A stretch of 5,943 nt of DNA from an uncultured Eubacteriales bacterium (GCA_900313545.1 OMRS01000214.1:1-5943), one strand, 5' to 3'. Positions 1-5,943 are shown, numbered from the stretch's first letter. The notes: generated by a model not told the origin, from the letters alone. Translations and numbers: made by a program.

Positions 1-711
1 CCGGTGGACCGGGTCCTGGTCGTTCCCGGCAACGCGGATGAAGACGGGCAGGTACTCTTCGACGTAGGCCGGGTGTGCGCGGGAAACCTGCGTTCGGTCC
101 TGCAGATGGGCAATACCCTGGCGGTTACCGGGGGAAGGACGATCGCCGCGGTGGCGCGCTACCTCCAGAGTCCCGCACCGCTGAACGTCATGGTTGTTCC
201 GGCGCGCGGAGGGCTGGGCCGGTCGGTGGAACTGCAGGCGAACACCCTGGCCGAGGAAATCGCGGTCAAGCTCGGGGGACATTACCGGTTGATCCACCTT
301 CCGGATCATATGGACCCTGCGGCGATGCAGGAAATGCTGAAAATCCCGGAAGTCAGCGAGGCAATGGAACTGCTGGAACGCGCGGACGTCATCCTCCACG
401 GCATCGGAACCGCCGCGGAGATGATGCGCGAACACCGTATGCCGCGCGAGACGCAGATCCGGCTGACCGCCGCGGGGGTAAAGGGCGAAAGCTTCGGCGC
501 CTACTATGATCTCGCGGGAAACTGCCTGTTGGAATCCGCAAGCGTCGGCGTGGACCTGGCCCGCCTGAAACCGACATGCCGGATGATCGCCGCAGCCGCC
601 GGCGCCTCCAAGGCGGAGGCGATCGTCGCGATCCTGAGGCATACCAGGCATTCCCTGCTGGTAACCGACCAGGGCGCCGCACAGAGAATCCTCGCCCTGC
701 TGGAAGCGTGA
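1..711 (+). CDS. cggR: CggR-family central glycolytic genes regulator, C-terminal effector-binding domain (5' partial)
   Basis: This is the C-terminal part of a SorC/DeoR-type transcriptional repressor of central glycolytic genes. In Bacillus subtilis, CggR blocks the gapA operon and is released by fructose-1,6-bisphosphate. The frame is open to the left edge, and the GTG at position 4 is not a likely start: CggR proteins are about 340 residues and begin with a helix-turn-helix of roughly 100 residues that is missing here. Visible family landmarks, in order, are VVPGNADEDG at the left end, the phosphate-loop-like AVTGGRTI (121-144), VPARGGLG with its Arg at 205-207, QANTLAEEIA, HGIG, GESFGAYY, SKAEAI with Lys at 610-612, and LVTDQGAA near the end. 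These align well with my recollection of B. subtilis CggR. The position after TGG is Arg (136-138), where B. subtilis has Thr. The gene stops 68 bases before pgk, which is a typical regulatory target. The family call is firm; the exact effector is inferred. Confidence 0.9.
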   Translation, partial: PVDRVLVVPGNADEDGQVLFDVGRVCAGNLRSVLQMGNTLAVTGGRTIAAVARYLQSPAPLNVMVVPARGGLGRSVELQANTLAEEIAVKLGGHYRLIHLPDHMDPAAMQEMLKIPEVSEAMELLERADVILHGIGTAAEMMREHRMPRETQIRLTAAGVKGESFGAYYDLAGNCLLESASVGVDLARLKPTCRMIAAAAGASKAEAIVAILRHTRHSLLVTDQGAAQRILALLEA

Positions 712-717
712 TTGCCG

Positions 718-734
718 ATCTCTGCGGAGATTTT
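718..734 (+). other. Small hairpin with UGCG loop between cggR and pgk
   Basis: ATCTC (718-722) pairs with GAGAT (727-731) around the loop TGCG. In RNA this is C(UGCG)G, a member of the unusually stable UNCG tetraloop class. G717 and T732 could add a wobble pair. TTT follows at 732-734. The stem is only 5-6 bp and AT-containing, so it is a weak candidate for an intrinsic terminator. It could instead be an mRNA processing or stabilising element ahead of pgk, by analogy with the cleavage between cggR and gapA in B. subtilis. Function is inferred only. Confidence 0.4.
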
Positions 735-763
735 GCAATAGATCAAGAAACGACATCAATGAA

Positions 764-769
764 AAGGAG
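764..769 (+). promoter_or_regulatory. Ribosome binding site of pgk
   Basis: AAGGAG lies 10 bases before the ATG at 780. It supports that start, and the protein then begins MAKKTVDDI, as PGK N-termini do. No other in-frame start nearby has a comparable site. Confidence 0.8.
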
Positions 770-779
770 CGAATGAATC

Positions 780-1985
780 ATGGCAAAAAAGACAGTTGAC
801 GACATTCAGGTAAAAGGCAAGCGGGTGTTGGTCCGCTGCGACTTCAACGTTCCCATGAAAGACGGAAAAATCACCAACGACAAGCGCATTGTTGCGGCGC
901 TTCCCACCATTAAAAAGCTGATCGCCGACGGCGGCAGGGTGATTCTTTGCTCCCACCTGGGCAAGCCGAAGAACGGGCCGGAAGAGAAGTTCTCCCTGGC
1001 TCCCGTGGCTGTGCGCCTGAGCGAGCTGCTGGGACAGAACGTGGTATTCGCGAACGACGACAACGTGGTGGGCGAGAATGCCAAGGCGGCGGTCGCGGCC
1101 ATGAAGGACGGCGACGTGGTGCTGCTGCAGAACACCCGTTTCCGCAAGGAAGAGACCAAGAACCTGGAGGAGTTCTCCCGTGACCTGGCTTCCCTGGCCG
1201 AGTGCTATGTGGACGACGCCTTCGGCTCCTGCCACCGCGCTCACTGCTCCACCGAGGGCGTGACCCGGTTCCTGTCCCCCTGCGTGGCCGGCTACCTGAT
1301 CGGCAAGGAACTGTCCATCATGGGCAAGGCGCTGGAGAATCCGGACCGTCCCTTCGTGGCCGTCCTGGGCGGCGCCAAGATCGTGGACAAGCTCAACGTG
1401 ATCGACAACATGCTGGAGAAGGTCGACACCCTCATCATCGGCGGCGGCATGGCCTTCACCTTCCTCAAGGCCAAGGGCTACGGCATCGGCGGCAGCCTGC
1501 TGGATGAGACCAAGATCGATTACTGCAAGGATATGATGAAGAAGGCCGCGGAGAAGGGCGTCAAGCTGCTGCTGCCCGTGGACACCGTGTGCGTCAAGGC
1601 CTTCCCGGATCCCATCGATGCGCCTGTGGAGACCAAGGTGGTTGCCGCCGACGCCATCCCGGATGACATGCAGGGCTGCGACATCGGACCGGCCTCCCGC
1701 GAGCTGTTTGCCGAGGCGGTCAAGAACGCCAAGACCGTGATCTGGAACGGACCCATGGGCGTGTTTGAGAATCCCGTCCTGGCCGAGGGCACCCTGGCGG
1801 TGGCCAAGGCCCTGGCCGAGAGCAGCGCCGTGACCATCATCGGCGGCGGCGACTCCGCTGCGGCTGTGGAACAGATGGGCCTGGGCGAGAAGATGACCCA
1901 CATCTCCACCGGCGGCGGCGCGTCCCTGGAGTATCTGGAGGGCAAGGTCCTGCCCGGCGTTGCCTGCCTGGATGAGATGGCCTGA
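780..1985 (+). CDS. pgk: Phosphoglycerate kinase
   Basis: Cytoplasmic glycolytic enzyme that transfers phosphate from 1,3-bisphosphoglycerate to ADP, giving 3-phosphoglycerate and ATP. The product is 401 residues, the normal bacterial length of about 395-400. The N-terminal 3-phosphoglycerate domain shows RCDFNVP (19-25), SHLGKP (58-63), NTRF (118-121) and HRAH (152-155). The C-terminal nucleotide domain shows LGGAKIVDK (196-204), GGGMAFTF (221-228), WNGPMGVFE (322-330, with the nucleotide-contacting Glu at 330), GGGDSAA (355-361) and [13 protein letters not shown] near the end, so every expected motif is present. LQNTRF has Gln where many bacteria have Glu; I recall this form from other Clostridia. 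The protein has ten cysteines, two of which (151 and 156) flank HRAH. tpiA follows after 23 bases, so the two are almost certainly co-transcribed. The first 40 or so codons are visibly richer in A/T than the rest, as is common in highly expressed genes. Confidence 0.98.
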   Translation: MAKKTVDDIQVKGKRVLVRCDFNVPMKDGKITNDKRIVAALPTIKKLIADGGRVILCSHLGKPKNGPEEKFSLAPVAVRLSELLGQNVVFANDDNVVGENAKAAVAAMKDGDVVLLQNTRFRKEETKNLEEFSRDLASLAECYVDDAFGSCHRAHCSTEGVTRFLSPCVAGYLIGKELSIMGKALENPDRPFVAVLGGAKIVDKLNVIDNMLEKVDTLIIGGGMAFTFLKAKGYGIGGSLLDETKIDYCKDMMKKAAEKGVKLLLPVDTVCVKAFPDPIDAPVETKVVAADAIPDDMQGCDIGPASRELFAEAVKNAKTVIWNGPMGVFENPVLAEGTLAVAKALAESSAVTIIGGGDSAAAVEQMGLGEKMTHISTGGGASLEYLEGKVLPGVACLDEMA

Positions 1986-1992
1986 TGGAAAT

Positions 1993-1999
1993 AAGGAGG
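1993..1999 (+). promoter_or_regulatory. Ribosome binding site deciding the tpiA start
   Basis: AAGGAGG lies 9 bases before the ATG at 2009. An earlier in-frame ATG at 1985 overlaps the pgk stop codon as ATGA, but using it would translate the Shine-Dalgarno sequence itself and add eight residues that triosephosphate isomerases lack. The start at 2009 is therefore preferred. Confidence 0.9.
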
Positions 2000-2008
2000 A
2001 AAACCGAG

Positions 2009-2758
2009 ATGCGTAAACCCATTATTGCCGGCAACTGGAAGATGAACAAGACGCCTTCCGAGGCGGCCGCGCTGGTCCGTGACCTGATTCCCCTGGTCAA
2101 AAATGCCCAGTGCGACGTGGTGGTGTGCACTCCCGCCGTGGACTTTGCCGCGGTGTCCAAAGAGATCGCCGGCAGCAACGTGAAGCTGGGCGCGGAGAAC
2201 ATGCACTGGAAGGAGTCCGGCGCCTACACCGGCGAGCTGAGCGCCGCCATGCTGAAGGAGTCCGGCGTGGAATACGTCATCCTGGGCCACAGCGAGCGCC
2301 GTCAGTACTTTGGTGAGACCGACGCCACCGTGAACCTGCGGACCCTGGCCGCCGTGCGCGCGGGCCTGACCCCCATCATCTGCGTGGGCGAGAAGAAGGA
2401 AGAGCGGGAAGCGGGCTATACCAACGCCCTGGTGACCTACCAGACCCAGATCGCCCTCACCGGCCTGACCGCAGAGCAGGTGCGCGGCGTGGTCATCGCC
2501 TATGAGCCGGTCTGGGCCATCGGAACGGGCCTGACGGCCACCGATGAGCAGGCCAACGAGACCATCGGCGTCATCCGCAATGCCATCCGCAGCGTCTACG
2601 GCGATGCGGCGGACGACGTGCGCATTCAGTACGGCGGATCCATGAATCCCAAGAACTGCAAGGGACTCATGGCCCAGGAGGAGATCGACGGCGGTCTGAT
2701 CGGCGGAGCCTCCCTGAAGGCGGAGGACTTCTCCAAGGTGGTTCTGTACAACGAGTAA
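2009..2758 (+). CDS. tpiA: Triosephosphate isomerase
   Basis: Cytoplasmic TIM-barrel enzyme that interconverts dihydroxyacetone phosphate and glyceraldehyde 3-phosphate, normally as a homodimer. The product is 249 residues, the usual bacterial length. Catalytic features are all visible: AGNWKMN with Asn9 and Lys11, GAENMHW (61-67), GHSERR (93-98) with catalytic His94, CVGE (125-128), and YEPVWAIGTG (165-174) with catalytic Glu166 at the start of the mobile loop 6. The phosphate-binding YGGSMNP (208-214) and DGGLIGGASL (227-236) complete the active site. Nothing appears to be missing. It sits 23 bases after pgk and is followed by a strong hairpin, so it is probably the last gene of the glycolytic transcript. 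In many Firmicutes pgm and eno follow tpiA; they do not here. Confidence 0.98.
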   Translation: MRKPIIAGNWKMNKTPSEAAALVRDLIPLVKNAQCDVVVCTPAVDFAAVSKEIAGSNVKLGAENMHWKESGAYTGELSAAMLKESGVEYVILGHSERRQYFGETDATVNLRTLAAVRAGLTPIICVGEKKEEREAGYTNALVTYQTQIALTGLTAEQVRGVVIAYEPVWAIGTGLTATDEQANETIGVIRNAIRSVYGDAADDVRIQYGGSMNPKNCKGLMAQEEIDGGLIGGASLKAEDFSKVVLYNE

Positions 2759-2806
2759 TCCGGTTTGCGGAAAATGCCGCGGACCTGTGCATGAAATGAA
2801 CCGGCG

Positions 2807-2844
2807 GGCGGCGGAGCATCTTTACTCCGCCGCCTGTTTGTGTG
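2807..2844 (+). terminator. Probable Rho-independent terminator after tpiA
   Basis: A perfect 10-bp stem is formed by 2807-2816 (GGCGGCGGAG) and 2825-2834 (CTCCGCCGCC) around an 8-base loop, extendable by wobble pairs. It is followed by the T-rich stretch TGTTTGTGTG (2835-2844). The tail is not a pure T run, so termination may be incomplete. The site lies 48 bases after the tpiA stop and before the ribosome binding site of the next gene, fitting the end of the glycolytic operon. Confidence 0.75.
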
Positions 2845-2859
2845 TGCCGCGCAGCCGGC

Positions 2860-2865
2860 GGGAGG
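2860..2865 (+). promoter_or_regulatory. Ribosome binding site deciding the SIMPL-protein start
   Basis: GGGAGG lies 5 bases before the ATG at 2871. An in-frame GTG at 2787 would extend the protein by 28 residues through the tpiA terminator hairpin and would bury the signal peptide, so the ATG at 2871 is preferred. Confidence 0.8.
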
Positions 2866-2870
2866 ACAGG

Positions 2871-3554
2871 ATGAACAGACACATTTACACCGGGTTGGCG
2901 GCGCTGCTGCTGGTACTGCTGCCTCTTGTGGCCCGGGCGGGCGAAATCTGCGTACAGGGCAGCGGAAGCGTCAGCGGGCAGATGGACCTGTGCCGCCTGA
3001 GCGCCGGCATCCGCGAAACGGCGCCGGGCGCATCCATTGCCCGCGCCCGCGCGGAGGAGGTGACCCGGAAGGTGACCGGGGCGCTGCTGCTTGCCGGCGT
3101 GAAGGAGGAAAACCTGAAGACGGAATCCTACTATCTGGGGCCGGTGATGGACTACAGCGCGGAGGTGCCGGTCGTTTCGGGCTATGAGGTCCGGCATGCG
3201 CTGGAAATCCGTCTGGAGGACCTGACGCAGCTGGACAGGGTGCTGGAGCTTCTGAGCGCGGAAGGGGCGGCGGAGATTTCCTCCCTGAGCTTTGAATGCA
3301 GCAGGGCGGGGGAGCTGTACGGGCAGGCGCTGGAGCTGGCCGTGGCCCAGGCCAGGGAGAAGGCCGGCGCGCTGGCGGCAGCCTCCGGCCTGACGCTGGG
3401 AGAGGTCCGGGAAATCCGGGAGCTGCAGGGCGATGCCTATGCCGAGGGGTTGGCCCTGCGCGCGGACAAGGCGGCGGGGGCCTCCGGCATCCGGCCGGGA
3501 GAGGGCGACATCACGGCGCGGGTCAGCGTGACCTTTGAGACCGGCGGGATGTGA
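2871..3554 (+). CDS. Secreted SIMPL-domain (DUF541/YggE-like) protein
   Basis: A 227-residue exported protein of the SIMPL/DUF541 family (relatives include YggE and Brucella BP26/Omp28). The molecular role of this family is poorly defined; some members affect oxidative stress or form oligomeric channels. Residues 1-23 are a classical signal peptide: a charged MNRH start, a Leu/Ala-rich core, and ARA before the likely cleavage after Ala23. The mature part starts with VQGSGSVSG (28-36), matching the family's opening beta strand. It then shows the typical alternation: a helix rich in Ala/Arg/Glu (about 55-75), GVKEENLKTESYYLGP (76-91), SGYEVRHALEI (103-113), a helix (118-130), ELYGQALELAVAQAREKAGALA (148-169) and the final strand ITARVSVTFE (214-223). 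It has three cysteines (27, 41, 143) and no lipobox, so it should be released or loosely wall-associated rather than lipidated. The next gene starts 14 bases after its stop. The family call is from motif pattern; the function is unknown. Confidence 0.82.
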   Translation: MNRHIYTGLAALLLVLLPLVARAGEICVQGSGSVSGQMDLCRLSAGIRETAPGASIARARAEEVTRKVTGALLLAGVKEENLKTESYYLGPVMDYSAEVPVVSGYEVRHALEIRLEDLTQLDRVLELLSAEGAAEISSLSFECSRAGELYGQALELAVAQAREKAGALAAASGLTLGEVREIRELQGDAYAEGLALRADKAAGASGIRPGEGDITARVSVTFETGGM

Positions 3555-3559
3555 GGAGG
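3554..3559 (+). promoter_or_regulatory. Ribosome binding site of the membrane protein gene, overlapping the upstream stop codon
   Basis: AGGAGG begins on the last base of the upstream TGA (3552-3554) and lies 9 bases before the ATG at 3569. An in-frame GTG at 3551 lies upstream of this site and is rejected. The overlap suggests coupled translation with the SIMPL gene. Confidence 0.85.
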
Positions 3560-3568
3560 TTTAAGCGG

Positions 3569-5134
3569 ATGGACAAACAAGCGAGCGGCCGGGTGAGAAG
3601 GCTGCTGCCCTGGGCGATGCTCGGGCTGTGCCTTGCGGCCTCCCTGCTGCTGTATGCCCGGCTGGGACGGCACAACATGGATGCGGACCGGGCCTCCGAA
3701 TTCGTCCTGGCGGCGCACCTCAATGAGACGGGGTCCCTGGTCAGCCCGGAATGGTTTTATTCCACGGAGCTGCGGGTGGTCAGCCCGGTGCCGGTGTACC
3801 AGCTGGCGCTGGCGCTGTTCCCTTCGTGGCACGCGGCCAGGCTGTTTTCCATCGCGGTGCTCATGGGGCTGTGCACCCTGTCCTTCCTGGTGCTCGCCCG
3901 CAGGGCGGGCTTCGGGGAGGAGGCGGTCTATGCCGCGGCGGCGATGGTGCTTCCCCTCGGATGGACCTACTCCTTTCTGTATTCCTGGGGCGGGTTTTAC
4001 ACCGTCTATTTTTCGGCATGCTGCTGGGCGCTGACCCTTGTGCTCAGCTGGCGGCCGGGCCGCTGGTGGGTGCCGGTGCTCCTTGCGGTGCTGGGGGTCT
4101 GGTGCGGCCTGTCCGGCGTCCGCATGCTGATGATGTGCGCGCTTCCGGTGGGGACCGCGTTCTCCTTGCGCGCCCTTGGCGCTGACGCGGACCGGCAGAG
4201 GCGGGAGCAGGCCCTCATGGCCCTTGTCCTGTGCGCCGGCATGGCGGCGGGCTATGTCATCAACGCCCGGGTGCTCTCCGGGAGCTTTTCCTTCCGCAGC
4301 TACGGCCAGGTCCGCTGCGCCGCCCCCTCCTGTGTCCGGGTGCTGCAGGAGCTGGACGCGCTGTGTGACTTCTTCGGCTACCGCCCGGGCGTGGCCCTGG
4401 CTTCCGGCAGCGGCGCGGTGAACCTGCTGGTCCTGGTGCTGGTGCCCGCGCTTCCGGTGCTCACGGGGATGGCCGCCGTCAGGTTCCGCGGCAGTCCCCG
4501 GGGGACCCTGGCCCAGGTGGCCCTGTGCGCCGTGGGCGGGGGCATGGTCATCAACAGCGCGGCGGAGGGCTTTCCGGCCGCGGGGACCAGCGTGGCCTAC
4601 TACATTCTGGGCATCCTGCTGATGCTCCTCATGGTCTTTGCCTGGGTCTCGGAGAGGACGCGGGGCTGGGTGAGGAGCACGGCGCTGTGCGCGCTGACCC
4701 TGGGCTTTGCGGCCAACGCCTTCTTTTATGTCCGGGAGGAGCAGACCTCCCGGGAGACGGCAAGGGAAAAGGCGGCGGCGTGGCTGGTGGAGCAGGGGTA
4801 CGTGCACGGCTATTCCACCTTCTGGAACGGCAATGTGCTCACGGAGCTGAGCGACGGGAAGCTCAGGCTGACCTGCTTTGGCAATTTCGCCTCCGGCGCG
4901 GAGCCCTACGAGTGGCTGCAGACTAGGGAAAGCGCCCGGGGGGAATTTGAGGGACCGCTCTTTGTGTATACGGACGACGAGGAGCAGCGAAATGACCCCA
5001 CTCCCCTGGCGGACCCGGAGCGCCTGGTGTACGGGGAGAACGGCGTGCAGATCTACCGCTACGACTCCTGGGAGGAGGTCCTGCGCATCCAGAGGGAGCA
5101 CGTGCGGGGGAAGGGCGCCGGGGGGCCCGGTTGA
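3569..5134 (+). CDS. Polytopic membrane protein with GT-C glycosyltransferase-like layout, function unknown
   Basis: A 521-residue integral membrane protein I cannot assign to a named function. Roughly ten or eleven hydrophobic segments are visible, at about 12-31, 72-85 (weak), 88-110, 118-136, 142-160, 166-182, 184-200, 214-232, 283-303, 314-330, 342-361 and 367-386. A soluble C-terminal domain follows (about 389-521) with WLVEQGYVHGYSTFWNGN at 405-422. Right after the first membrane segment is MDADRASE (37-44), whose Asp38-x-Asp40 sits where GT-C enzymes (the PMT/ArnT/PIG-M fold) carry catalytic acidic residues in their first external loop. WFYSTELRV follows at 62-70. I recall similar DxD...SE and YSTELRV segments in uncharacterised Clostridia membrane proteins. 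If it is a GT-C enzyme it would use a lipid-linked sugar on the outer face of the membrane; this is inference. It follows the SIMPL gene by 14 bases and likely shares its transcript. The C-terminus is Gly-rich. A non-enzymatic membrane role remains possible. Confidence 0.75.
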   Translation: MDKQASGRVRRLLPWAMLGLCLAASLLLYARLGRHNMDADRASEFVLAAHLNETGSLVSPEWFYSTELRVVSPVPVYQLALALFPSWHAARLFSIAVLMGLCTLSFLVLARRAGFGEEAVYAAAAMVLPLGWTYSFLYSWGGFYTVYFSACCWALTLVLSWRPGRWWVPVLLAVLGVWCGLSGVRMLMMCALPVGTAFSLRALGADADRQRREQALMALVLCAGMAAGYVINARVLSGSFSFRSYGQVRCAAPSCVRVLQELDALCDFFGYRPGVALASGSGAVNLLVLVLVPALPVLTGMAAVRFRGSPRGTLAQVALCAVGGGMVINSAAEGFPAAGTSVAYYILGILLMLLMVFAWVSERTRGWVRSTALCALTLGFAANAFFYVREEQTSRETAREKAAAWLVEQGYVHGYSTFWNGNVLTELSDGKLRLTCFGNFASGAEPYEWLQTRESARGEFEGPLFVYTDDEEQRNDPTPLADPERLVYGENGVQIYRYDSWEEVLRIQREHVRGKGAGGPG

Positions 5135-5159
5135 AAAGCCGAAGGAAAAATGCTAGAAT
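5131..5159 (+). promoter_or_regulatory. Predicted vegetative (SigA-type) promoter of secA
   Basis: The -35 box TTGAAA (5131-5136) and -10 box TAGAAT (5154-5159) each match consensus at five of six positions and are separated by the ideal 17 bases. TGC at 5151-5153 supplies an extended -10 (TGn). Transcription would begin near 5165-5168, giving a leader of about 30 bases. The -35 box overlaps the TGA stop (5132-5134) of the upstream gene. Confidence 0.75.
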
Positions 5160-5180
5160 GCGGGAAAATTTGAAATCACC

Positions 5181-5186
5181 GGGAGG
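5181..5186 (+). promoter_or_regulatory. Ribosome binding site of secA
   Basis: GGGAGG lies 8 bases before the ATG at 5195 and fixes the start, which gives the typical SecA opening MGFFSKLF. Confidence 0.85.
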
Positions 5187-5194
5187 TTTAATAT

Positions 5195-5943
5195 ATGGGT
5201 TTCTTTTCAAAGCTGTTTGACCCGACCGCAGGCGAACTGAAGCGTCTGGGGAAAACGGTGGACCAGATCGATTCCTTCGAGGCGGCGCACAAGGCCCTGA
5301 CGGATGAGCAGCTGCGCGCCAAGACGGAGGAATTCCGTGAGCGGCTGGCGGGGGGCGAGAGCCTGGATTCCCTGCTGCCCGAAGCCTTTTCCGTGGTCCG
5401 CGAGGCCACGGACCGGGTCATGGGCAAGCGCCAGTTCCGCGTCCAGATGATCGGCGGCATCGTGCTGCACCAGGGCCGCATCGCGGAGATGAAGACCGGT
5501 GAAGGAAAAACCCTGACCGCCGTCATGCCCGCCTACCTCAATGCCCTGACAGGAAAGGGCGTCCATGTGGTGACGGTCAATGACTACCTGGCGCGCTTCC
5601 AGGGCGAGGACATGGGCCGGATCTTCCGGTTCCTGGGCATGAAGGTGGGCGTCATCGTCCATGATCTGGACCAGCAGCAGCGCCGGGAGGCCTATGCGTG
5701 TGATGTCACCTACGGCACCAACAACGAGATGGGCTTTGACTACCTGCGGGACAACATGGTCATCTACGAGAAGAGCATGGTCCAGCGGGGACACAACTTT
5801 GCCATCGTGGACGAGGTGGACTCCATCCTCATCGATGAGGCCCGGACCCCCCTGATCATTTCCGGCATCGGTGAAAAATCCACCGACATGTATGACCGGG
5901 CGGACAGGTTCGTGTGCACCCTTCAGAAGGGCGAGGAGCCCGA
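5195..5943 (+). CDS. secA: Preprotein translocase ATPase SecA, N-terminal part (3' partial)
   Basis: SecA is the cytoplasmic and membrane-peripheral ATPase that pushes unfolded preproteins through the SecYEG channel. The window holds the first 249 codons of what should be a protein of 800-900 residues, and the frame is open at the right edge. Visible features are MGFFSKLF at the N-terminus, [13 protein letters not shown] (35-47), [19 protein letters not shown] (82-100), the Walker A motif MKTGEGKT (99-106), VTVNDYLA (126-133), [16 protein letters not shown] (173-188), the Walker B/DEAD-type DEVD (206-209) and [14 protein letters not shown] (211-224). The preprotein cross-linking domain begins after that. 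Residues 135-136 are Phe-Gln where SecA proteins I recall have Arg-Asp after YLA. The gene has its own predicted promoter, but read-through from the upstream envelope genes is possible because no terminator separates them. The neighbouring exported and membrane proteins do not imply a shared pathway. Confidence 0.97.
   Translation, partial: MGFFSKLFDPTAGELKRLGKTVDQIDSFEAAHKALTDEQLRAKTEEFRERLAGGESLDSLLPEAFSVVREATDRVMGKRQFRVQMIGGIVLHQGRIAEMKTGEGKTLTAVMPAYLNALTGKGVHVVTVNDYLARFQGEDMGRIFRFLGMKVGVIVHDLDQQQRREAYACDVTYGTNNEMGFDYLRDNMVIYEKSMVQRGHNFAIVDEVDSILIDEARTPLIISGIGEKSTDMYDRADRFVCTLQKGEEP

Noticed and set aside
712..762. Possible promoter for pgk in the cggR-pgk gap (TTGCAA at 734-739 with ATCAAT at 755-760)
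   Set aside because: Each box matches only four of six positions and the spacing is 15 bases, so it is no better than chance. No CGGGAC-type CggR operator was found in the gap either.
756..1901. 381-residue open frame on the minus strand across pgk
   Set aside because: It is the antisense shadow of a GC-rich gene with strong third-position bias; its translation is rich in His, Gly, Ala and Gln with no recognisable domain, while pgk on the + strand is unambiguous.
1985..2008. Upstream ATG for tpiA overlapping the pgk stop
   Set aside because: It would translate the Shine-Dalgarno sequence and add eight residues absent from the family; the ATG at 2009 has ideal spacing.
2787..2870. GTG start extending the SIMPL protein upstream
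   Set aside because: The extension runs through the tpiA terminator and would place 28 polar residues before a clean signal peptide.
2759..2870. Promoter for the SIMPL/membrane-protein pair
   Set aside because: I looked for -35/-10 pairs at 15-19 base spacing and found none convincing; transcription may come from terminator read-through or an unrecognised promoter.
2940..2951. Lipoprotein lipidation site at Cys27 of the SIMPL protein
   Set aside because: The residues before the Cys are Gly-Glu-Ile, which do not fit a lipobox; ARA before Gly24 fits a standard signal peptidase I site.
3437..5101. 554-residue open frame on the minus strand across the membrane protein gene
   Set aside because: The translation is low-complexity (Pro, Gly, Arg, His, Gln), has no ribosome binding site or motif I could see, and lies opposite a plausible multi-helix membrane protein with a good start.

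Overview
The window comes from a GC-rich Gram-positive bacterium, most likely a member of the class Clostridia (Oscillospiraceae/Lachnospiraceae-like). The evidence is a CggR-type glycolytic repressor next to glycolytic genes, strong AGGAGG ribosome binding sites, clostridial-looking PGK and SecA sequence signatures, and a polytopic membrane protein of a type I associate with gut Clostridia. The species cannot be named from the sequence. All genes are on the + strand, tightly packed, with no mobile elements, tRNAs, rRNAs or CRISPR arrays.

Region 1 (1-2844) is a glycolytic block. It holds the C-terminal effector-binding part of a CggR-family repressor (5' end outside the window), then pgk and tpiA. 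A small hairpin with a UNCG-type loop lies between cggR and pgk. A strong GC-rich hairpin with a T-rich tail follows tpiA and probably ends the operon. The usual Firmicute order is cggR-gapA-pgk-tpiA-pgm-eno. Here no gapA lies between cggR and pgk, and no pgm or eno follows tpiA.

Region 2 (2871-5134) holds two cell-envelope genes, probably co-transcribed. The first encodes a secreted SIMPL-domain (DUF541/YggE-like) protein with a signal peptide. The second, 14 bases downstream, encodes a 521-residue polytopic membrane protein with a DxD motif just after its first membrane segment and a soluble C-terminal domain. That layout resembles GT-C glycosyltransferases, but the function is unknown. No convincing promoter was found for this pair.

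Region 3 (5131-5943) is the start of secA, the ATPase motor of the general secretion pathway, cut by the window edge after 249 codons. A good vegetative promoter (TTGAAA, 17 bases, TAGAAT with an extended TG) drives it, and its -35 box overlaps the stop codon of the membrane protein gene. Most of the window is ordinary housekeeping content. The least described part is the SIMPL/membrane-protein pair.
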